A stretch of DNA of 64,000 nucleotides from Pseudomonas fortuita. GTDB taxonomy: Bacteria > Pseudomonadota > Gammaproteobacteria > Pseudomonadales > Pseudomonadaceae. A program made the translations under genes and the position numbers. Location: the NCBI RefSeq assembly GCF_026898135.2, contig NZ_CP114035.2, positions 5,745,501 through 5,809,500 on the forward strand, in the 5' to 3' direction. Positions 58,584 to 64,000 of the stretch are shown piece by piece (position 1 is the stretch's first letter; each line of letters opens with the position of its first letter). Below the pieces are notes generated by a model. The model saw only the letters and a list, made by a program, of their open reading frames with translations. It was not told the origin of the DNA and searched no databases.

Positions 58584-59660
58584 ATGCAGCATCCCCAGCC
58601 ATCGCGCCCACAGCTTGTCTACCTGGCTTTTGGCCCGGCAACCTATCATCAGGAAGCCTGCTTCAGCATTGTCAGCGCCCTCGCCCACTTGGGGACGACA
58701 GCAGCCGATGCCATTGGCATCCAGGTGTACACCGACAACCCACAGCCCTACGCCAAGCTGCCCGTCACTGTCCACTTGCTGGACGAAGCCACGCGCCAGG
58801 CATGGAACGCTCCTCACGGTTATCATTTTCGCAGCAAGCATGTGCTGCTTCGCCAGGTGCTACAACAACACCCGCTGGCAGTGCTGATCGACACCGATAC
58901 CTTCTTCCGCACATCGCCGCTGCACCTGTTCGCCCGAGTGGCCCCAGGCAAGCTGCTGTGCAATGCCATCGGCCCGCGCTATGGCGCAAACCAGAAGTGC
59001 CTGCTGTACCGGAACCTGCTGTCCATCCTGCAAACCCGGGGCCTGGCCGACTGCCAGATGCCACTGGTCAACTCTGGGGTAATTGGCCTCACAGCCGAGG
59101 ACGCCGGCACCCTGGACCGCTCCATCGACATGATGGACGAGTTCTACCCCTTGGCTCGCGAGGCCTATACCCTTGAGGAGTTCTGCCTGGCAGTGGCGGC
59201 ATACCGCAAACTGGAGGTGGCCGAGTGTACCGACGTCATCCACCACTACTGGAGCCGCAAAGCCCAGTTCCGTGCCAAGATCCAAGCCTGGCTGCGCAAG
59301 CACGGCCACGACCCATTGGGCGGCGAAGCGCTGGCTGACGTTGCGTTGGTCAACGACCAACTGCCGCGCCCCCCTACCCTGCACCGCTTGGGTTACAAGG
59401 CACTGAGCCTGACCCTGCCCAGCCACGAGCGCCAGTTTGCGCGCGAATTGCTCTATGGCTGCTACCCCTATCCCAATGAATTCGACCGCGCCTGCGCGCC
59501 GGCCTGGTGGGACAAAGCCCTGGAAAACCTCCATGCACGCCATGGCCGTATGGCACCCGAGCGGCTACGTCAATGCCTGCGTCACCCGGGGCTGCGGTTG
59601 TCGCTGGGCGAACGGCGCAAAGATGTCGAGGCATATTTGCTGAGGTCTTCCCAGGCTTGA
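58584..59660 (+). CDS. Putative glycosyltransferase, GT8-like
   Basis: 358 residues. The N-terminal half resembles GT-A transferases of the GT8-like type: VYLAFGPATYHQEACFSIVSAL, FRSKHVLLRQVLQ, then LIDTDTFF with a DxD metal motif near residue 108, and VNSGVIGL. The C-terminal 120 residues are helical and basic. No signal peptide. There is no linked sugar gene; a role in surface polysaccharide or host-like modification is only an inference. The ATG follows ACAGGT; a TTG three codons earlier is possible. Confidence 0.62.
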   Translation: MQHPQPSRPQLVYLAFGPATYHQEACFSIVSALAHLGTTAADAIGIQVYTDNPQPYAKLPVTVHLLDEATRQAWNAPHGYHFRSKHVLLRQVLQQHPLAVLIDTDTFFRTSPLHLFARVAPGKLLCNAIGPRYGANQKCLLYRNLLSILQTRGLADCQMPLVNSGVIGLTAEDAGTLDRSIDMMDEFYPLAREAYTLEEFCLAVAAYRKLEVAECTDVIHHYWSRKAQFRAKIQAWLRKHGHDPLGGEALADVALVNDQLPRPPTLHRLGYKALSLTLPSHERQFARELLYGCYPYPNEFDRACAPAWWDKALENLHARHGRMAPERLRQCLRHPGLRLSLGERRKDVEAYLLRSSQA

Positions 59661-59707
59661 GCAGCCCTGTGCTGGCCTTGAATCGGCCGAGCGCGTAATC
59701 TGCGGCC

Positions 59708-60496
59708 ATGCCACTCGTCGCCCGCCTGTTCTGGATCCTGCTGCTCGCCTGCCTGAGCCCGTTGGCTCTGGGCGAGCGCCTGCGCCTGGTATCCGATGAC
59801 TGGGCGCCCTACATTTATCAGCACGAGGGCCAGCCCCTCGGTATCGACTACGAAGTCACCACCGAGGTATTCAAACGCCTTGGGGTTGAGGTGGAATGGC
59901 AGTTCCTGCCATGGAAGCGCTGCCTGGCAATGATCGAGAAAGGCTTGGCCGACGGTATTCTGGACATCTTCCAGAGCGAGACGCGGCGGCCCTATCTGGT
60001 GTACGCCCCCGAGCCCATGTCGGAGGTCGAGTTCGTGCTGTTTCAGGCCCGCGCACGCCGCCATGCCGTGGCCGGGTTCAAGGACCTGGCGGGCCTCACC
60101 GTCGGCACCTCGCCCGGCTACGCCTATGGCGACGCGTTCAACCAGGCGACCCATTTTCGGCGTGAAGCCGCGCCAACGCAGGAAGCCAACTTCGGCAAAC
60201 TGCTGCTGGGCCGTATCGACCTGGCAATCACCGACCGCGTGGTCGGGCATTACCTGATTCGCCGTCTGGGCCTTGAACAACAAGTCGAGGAACTCCCGCT
60301 GGCAATCAGCCGCCAAGCCCAGTACCTGGGGTTGGTGCGCAAGCCAGGGCGCGAAACACTGGCCCTGGCCTTTGCCGAAGAACTGCAGCGGTTCAAGCAC
60401 GAACCGGCCTTTGCCGCCATCAGCCACCGTTACACAGGCGACATCGGAAACATTCTCAACGCCGTTGAGCAGCAGGAAAGCAGCACAGCGCGATAG
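59708..60496 (+). CDS. Periplasmic substrate-binding protein (SBP_bac_3 type)
   Basis: 262 residues. Signal peptide [16 protein letters not shown], then [15 protein letters not shown], the typical mature start of family-3 binding proteins. [19 protein letters not shown] and [10 protein letters not shown] are later ligand-domain stretches. As with the similar gene at 35076-35813, no permease or ATPase is linked. It may bind an amino-acid-like ligand. Ribosome-binding site is weak. Confidence 0.82.
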   Translation: MPLVARLFWILLLACLSPLALGERLRLVSDDWAPYIYQHEGQPLGIDYEVTTEVFKRLGVEVEWQFLPWKRCLAMIEKGLADGILDIFQSETRRPYLVYAPEPMSEVEFVLFQARARRHAVAGFKDLAGLTVGTSPGYAYGDAFNQATHFRREAAPTQEANFGKLLLGRIDLAITDRVVGHYLIRRLGLEQQVEELPLAISRQAQYLGLVRKPGRETLALAFAEELQRFKHEPAFAAISHRYTGDIGNILNAVEQQESSTAR

Positions 60497-60502
60497 CTCT
60501 GC

Positions 60503-60713
60503 TATACTCGGGCCTTCCCGCCCGGCTCACGCCCGGACGCTCGGCCTCGTAACAGGCATCCCGATCGGCACCGACGCACCTTCGCGTCACCCTCCGTTTC
60601 CCGGATGTGCAGTGAAAGCCCAGCTGGACCGGACGCGATCGCATCCCACCGATGCCCGTCGCGCCAGGCAGAACATCCCAACGGGCCCAGCCCACACGAG
60701 AACAGGATCGCCC
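60503..60713 (+). promoter_or_regulatory. Promoter -10 and about 200-nt leader of rhlE
   Basis: A TATACT box at 60503-60508 lies just after the stop of the preceding gene. It would start a GC-rich untranslated leader of about 200 bases containing several short inverted repeats (for example GCCCGGCTCACGCCCGG-type). Long structured leaders are common for DEAD-box helicases that control their own mRNA. No clear -35 is seen. Confidence 0.45.
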
Positions 60714-62591
60714 ATGTCCTTTGCTTCCCTCGGTCTCTCCGAGGCTCTTGTCCGCGCTATCGAGGCTGCGGGCTATACCCAGCCGACCCCCGTGCAACAG
60801 CGGGCGATTCCCGCCGTGTTGCAAGGCCGCGACCTGATGGTTGCCGCTCAGACAGGTACTGGTAAAACCGGCGGCTTCGCCCTGCCGATTCTCGAGCGCC
60901 TGTTCCCCGCCGGTCACCCCGACAAGTCGCAGCGCCACGGCCCTCGCCAGCCTCGCGTGCTGGTCCTGACCCCAACCCGGGAGCTGGCAGCCCAGGTGCA
61001 CGACAGCTTCAAGGTCTATGCCCGTGACCTGCCACTGGTCAGCGCCTGCGTCTTCGGCGGCGTTGGCATGAACCCGCAAGTCCAGGCGATTGCCAAGGGC
61101 GTTGACGTGCTGGTTGCCTGCCCGGGCCGCCTGCTCGACCTGGCCGGCCAAGGCAAGGTCGACCTGGCCCATGTCGAAATCCTGGTGCTCGACGAAGCCG
61201 ACCGCATGCTCGACATGGGCTTCATCCACGACGTCAAGAAGGTACTGGCGCGCCTGCCATCCAAGCGCCAGAACCTGCTGTTTTCGGCCACCTTCTCCAA
61301 GGACATCACCGACCTCGCCGACAAGCTCCTGCATAACCCGGAGCGTATCGAGGTCACGCCGCCGAACACCACTGTCGAACGTATCGAGCAGCGTGTCTAT
61401 CGCCTGCCTGCCAGCCACAAGCGTGCGCTGCTGGCACACCTGATCACCCTGGGTGCCTGGGAACAGGTACTGGTGTTTACCCGTACCAAGCACGGCGCCA
61501 ACCGTCTGGCCGAGTACCTGGAAAAGCAAGGCCTGACCGCTGCCGCGATTCACGGTAACAAGAGCCAGAACGCCCGCACCAAGGCCCTGGCCGACTTCAA
61601 GGCCAACAGCGTCCGCGTACTGGTCGCCACCGACATCGCTGCCCGCGGCCTGGACATCGACCAGTTGCCCCACGTGGTCAACTTTGAGCTGCCGAATGTT
61701 GAGGAAGATTACGTGCACCGCATCGGCCGTACTGGCCGCGCCGGTCGCTCGGGCGAGGCCATTTCGCTGGTCGCGCCAGATGAAGAGAAGTTGCTCAAGA
61801 GCATCGAGCGGGTCACCCGGCAGAAGATCGCGGACGGCGACCTGATGGGCTTCGACGCCAGCCAGGTAGAAGCCGAAAAACCGGAAGTACGCGAACGCCC
61901 GCAGAACAACGGCCGTGGCGGTCGCAACCAGCCACGCGGCGAAGGTGGCAAAGACGCCAACGGTGGCCGCAAGGACAAAGGCAAGGATAAAGGCAAGGCC
62001 AAGCAGCCAGCGGCCGGCAAGCCTGCAGACAAGGAAAAGTCCGGCGACAAGCCGCAGCAGCGCAAGCCGCGTGACAACAAGCCGCGCCAGCAGCAGGCCA
62101 GCCAGAACAGCGTGCCCAAGCCGCCAGCCGACCGTGCCCCGGATGAGTTCCTGGATGACGAAGTCGACAACTTCGGTAACCGCGCCGATTACGTCAGCCC
62201 GTACCAAGGCAAGAACCAGGGACGTAACCGTCGTCCTGGCGGTGGTACTGGTGCAGGCCAGAGCCAAGGAGGTGCTGCCCCGCGTAGCAACGGTGGCGGT
62301 GGTCAGGCTCGCAACGGCGGCCAGCCACGCACTGCAAACGGTGAGAAGCGCCCGCCGCGCAATAACAACGGTGGTGGTGCTCGCCGTGATGGCGGTGGCC
62401 GTGGCCGCCCGGCCCGTGACGATGCTGCCCGGCAAGAGCCGGCCGTGCGCAACACGCGCCAGCCGGAAAAACAGCCGGTGATCATCCGCAAGGAGTCCAA
62501 GCTCGACCGTTTCCCGACGCCTGAGCAACTGGATGATCTGCCGAGCCGCCCGCGCGGTGAGCGTCCCGCCCTGTTGACCCGAAAAGGTTAA
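60714..62591 (+). CDS. rhlE: ATP-dependent RNA helicase RhlE
   Basis: 625 residues. Helicase core about 1-380 with [51 protein letters not shown] and [10 protein letters not shown]. The remaining 245 residues are low-complexity, rich in Gly, Arg, Lys, Gln and Asn (RGG-like and KDKGK repeats), a disordered RNA-binding tail as in the long RhlE proteins of Pseudomonas. It works in ribosome assembly and RNA turnover. The start follows CAGGATCGCCC; the frame is open upstream over the leader but is not used. Confidence 0.92.
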   Translation: MSFASLGLSEALVRAIEAAGYTQPTPVQQRAIPAVLQGRDLMVAAQTGTGKTGGFALPILERLFPAGHPDKSQRHGPRQPRVLVLTPTRELAAQVHDSFKVYARDLPLVSACVFGGVGMNPQVQAIAKGVDVLVACPGRLLDLAGQGKVDLAHVEILVLDEADRMLDMGFIHDVKKVLARLPSKRQNLLFSATFSKDITDLADKLLHNPERIEVTPPNTTVERIEQRVYRLPASHKRALLAHLITLGAWEQVLVFTRTKHGANRLAEYLEKQGLTAAAIHGNKSQNARTKALADFKANSVRVLVATDIAARGLDIDQLPHVVNFELPNVEEDYVHRIGRTGRAGRSGEAISLVAPDEEKLLKSIERVTRQKIADGDLMGFDASQVEAEKPEVRERPQNNGRGGRNQPRGEGGKDANGGRKDKGKDKGKAKQPAAGKPADKEKSGDKPQQRKPRDNKPRQQQASQNSVPKPPADRAPDEFLDDEVDNFGNRADYVSPYQGKNQGRNRRPGGGTGAGQSQGGAAPRSNGGGGQARNGGQPRTANGEKRPPRNNNGGGARRDGGGRGRPARDDAARQEPAVRNTRQPEKQPVIIRKESKLDRFPTPEQLDDLPSRPRGERPALLTRKG

Positions 62592-62637
62592 GCCAGAGGC
62601 AGCCTGTAGCGGCCCTGTCAGGGCCCTGAACGGGAAA

Positions 62638-62668
62638 AGAAAACGCCGCCCTATGGGCGGCGTTTTCT
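62638..62668. terminator. Bidirectional terminator between rhlE and yceI
   Basis: AGAAAACGCCGCCC and GGGCGGCGTTTTCT form a 14-bp perfect stem with a 3-base loop. The A and T runs inside the stem give a T-tail in both directions, suiting the convergent genes. Confidence 0.9.
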
Positions 62669-62684
62669 ATTGCCAAGGCAATGC

Positions 62685-63263
62685 TTACTTCTGCTTCACA
62701 CCTTCAACACTGATATCCAGGTCGAGGGTCTGCGAAGTCGGGCCTGGGCCTTTGATACCGAAGTCGTTCAGGTTAAGGGTGGTGGTGGCGTTGAAACCAG
62801 CACGCTCACCACCCCATGGGTCCTTGCCTTCACCGTTGAAGGTAGCCTTGAAGGTGACCGGCTTGGTCACGCCGTGCAGGGTCAGGTCGCCGGTCACGTC
62901 AGCAGTCTTGTCGCCAGTCGACTTGACGGCGGTGGAGACGAACTTGGCTTCAGGATACTTCTTCACGTCGAGGAAGTCGGCGCTGGCGATGTGCTTGTCA
63001 CGCTCGGCATGGTTCGACCACAGGCTGGCGGTTTTCAGGTCGACGCTGATCTTGCTGGCTTCAGGCTTGGCGCTATCCCAGGTGAAGTTGCCGTCGAAAT
63101 CCTTGAAGGTACCGTGAATAAAGCTGTAACCCAGGTGGCTGATCTTCCAGTCGACAAACGCGTGCTGGCCTTCCTTGTCGATCTTGTACTCGGCAGCCAT
63201 GACCTGGCCGGCGGAAAGCAGAGCGGTACCGAGCGCCAGAGCGGCAAAAGTCTTTTTCAACAT
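62685..63263 (-). CDS. YceI family periplasmic protein
   Basis: 192 residues with a Sec signal peptide ending MAA. The mature part [24 protein letters not shown] begins the YceI lipocalin-like barrel; [25 protein letters not shown] and [12 protein letters not shown] are family motifs. YceI proteins bind an isoprenoid, probably ubiquinone-8 related. The ATG lies directly after a long AAGGAAATAAGG. It follows the cytochrome b561 gene after 34 bases and the two are commonly paired. Confidence 0.95.
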   Translation of the reverse strand: MLKKTFAALALGTALLSAGQVMAAEYKIDKEGQHAFVDWKISHLGYSFIHGTFKDFDGNFTWDSAKPEASKISVDLKTASLWSNHAERDKHIASADFLDVKKYPEAKFVSTAVKSTGDKTADVTGDLTLHGVTKPVTFKATFNGEGKDPWGGERAGFNATTTLNLNDFGIKGPGPTSQTLDLDISVEGVKQK

Positions 63264-63297
63264 CCTTATTTCCTTCCTATGCAATTGAGGTTGAGAG

Positions 63298-63849
63298 TCA
63301 AGCTTTGCGGCCCAACATGCGGGTCAGGGTCGCGTCACGGTCGATGAAATGGTGCTTGAGCGCTGCCAGGCCATGCAGCACGGCAAAAATCACCAGGCCC
63401 CAGGCAAGCCACAGATGAATCACGCCAGCCACATCTGCCTGATCAGGCAGGTCGCTGACCAGTGCCGGTACTTCGAACAGGCCAAACACCGGAATGCCGA
63501 CGCCGTCAGCGGTAGAAATCAGGTAACCGGCAGCCATCACCGCAAACAGGCCAAGGTACAGCGCCAGATGGCCCAGCTTGGCCGCTAGCCGTGTGGCCGC
63601 GCCGTGGTTGGCAGGTGCCGGTGGTGGCGGGCTGATGAAACGCCAGACTACCCGCAACAGCATCACCGCCAGCAGCACCAGGCCGATGCTCTTGTGCAGG
63701 TCCGGGCCGGCCTTGCGCCAAGGGCTGTAGTAGTCGAGGCCGACCATCCACAGGCCGAGGCCGAACAGGCCGAAAACTGCCAGCGCCACGCCCCAGTGCA
63801 GGATGATGCTGACCACGCCGTAGCGAGAAGGTGAATTGCGCAGTTGCAT
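63298..63849 (-). CDS. Cytochrome b561 (di-haem membrane protein)
   Basis: 183 residues with four transmembrane helices. Histidines in helix positions [10 protein letters not shown] (His18 region), [16 protein letters not shown] and IHLWLAWG / [12 protein letters not shown] fit the four haem ligands of the CybB family. It moves electrons between quinol and periplasmic acceptors. GGAGAAA lies 10 bases before the ATG. First gene of the pair with yceI. Confidence 0.92.
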   Translation of the reverse strand: MQLRNSPSRYGVVSIILHWGVALAVFGLFGLGLWMVGLDYYSPWRKAGPDLHKSIGLVLLAVMLLRVVWRFISPPPPAPANHGAATRLAAKLGHLALYLGLFAVMAAGYLISTADGVGIPVFGLFEVPALVSDLPDQADVAGVIHLWLAWGLVIFAVLHGLAALKHHFIDRDATLTRMLGRKA

Positions 63850-63922
63850 GTTGGCGTGTTTCTCCGTGGAAGCTGTGCACAGACTAACGCGTAACGTATC
63901 GAATAAAAGCGGAAAAAATTGC

Positions 63923-63946
63923 TTCGGATTATCGATAAATCCGATA
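63923..63946. promoter_or_regulatory. AT-rich imperfect palindrome upstream of cytochrome b561
   Basis: TTCGGATT-ATCGAT-AAATCCGAT is a near-palindrome centred on ATCGAT, about 75 bases before the cytochrome b561 start and within an AT-rich stretch (63890-64000) unlike the rest of the window. It may be an operator. No protein can be named. Confidence 0.35.
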
Positions 63947-64000
63947 TGTATTGTGTAAGCTTCCCATTAAGGAAACATTAACGATAGTCGGGGAGAACAT

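Noticed and set aside
61860..62500. Repetitive tail of rhlE as a phase-variable repeat
   Set aside because: The protein is repetitive in composition, but the DNA shows no perfect tandem repeat tract that could slip.

Overview
The window reads as chromosome of a Pseudomonas putida-group bacterium. The GC-rich genes, the gene order hldE-msbA-waaL-wapR-ssg-dnpA-mig14-wapH-wapO (the same series as the Pseudomonas aeruginosa LPS core locus), divergent putP/putA with a PutA that carries its own DNA-binding domain, the response regulator cfcR, and many P. putida-type REP elements all point there. I see no rRNA, tRNA, CRISPR array, transposase or prophage. Almost everything is conserved core genome. 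The only accessory-looking segment is about 22.1-23.7 kb.

Layout. 1-1.2 kb: end of an aldo/keto reductase-like gene and an unknown protein. 1.3-14.8 kb: an LPS outer-core and lipid A export block, nearly all on the minus strand and with several translationally coupled starts (wapO, wapH, mig-14-like, dnpA, ssg, a family-2 glycosyltransferase, wapR, then waaL, msbA, hldE). One small kinase-like gene lies on the plus strand inside it. 14.9-16.3 kb: rlmJ and a small conserved protein. 16.3-22.1 kb: proline uptake and oxidation (putP, putA), with seven GTTGCA boxes between them. 22.1-23.7 kb: two near-identical 320-nt palindromic repeats flanking a two-gene DUF3077/DUF6124 cassette. 23.8-28.4 kb: acyl-CoA dehydrogenase and a TldD/TldE-like pair. 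28.5-37.4 kb: MFS exporter, DbpA helicase, HI0933-type flavoprotein, YccS-type membrane protein, periplasmic binding protein, ElaA-type acetyltransferase, winged-helix protein and YgjP-type metalloprotease. 37.4-39.5 kb: cfcR, a c-di-GMP response regulator. 39.7-45.9 kb: central carbon genes tktA-epd-pgk-fda with two small lipoproteins between pgk and fda. 46.1-48.4 kb: ArsR-methyltransferase regulator and metK. 48.5-55.8 kb: ligB, small envelope proteins, mltA, MAPEG, EamA transporter, cation/proton antiporter and thioesterase. 55.9-58.6 kb: S-adenosylhomocysteine (SAH) riboswitch, ahcY and metF. 58.6-64 kb: a glycosyltransferase-like protein, a periplasmic binding protein, rhlE, yceI and a cytochrome b561.

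How it fits together. The LPS block builds, modifies (carbamoylation, de-N-acetylation) and exports the core and ligates O-antigen. metK, ahcY and metF form the activated-methyl cycle, apparently controlled by two different devices: a DNA-binding ArsR-methyltransferase fusion beside metK and an RNA switch on ahcY-metF. tktA and epd feed erythrose-4-phosphate into pyridoxal phosphate synthesis beside the lower glycolytic genes. REP pairs sit at many gene ends and account for much of the intergenic sequence. The points most worth following up are the paired 320-nt repeats around the DUF cassette, the ArsR-methyltransferase operator with a possibly leaderless start, the second TldD/E-like pair, and the PutA operator array.
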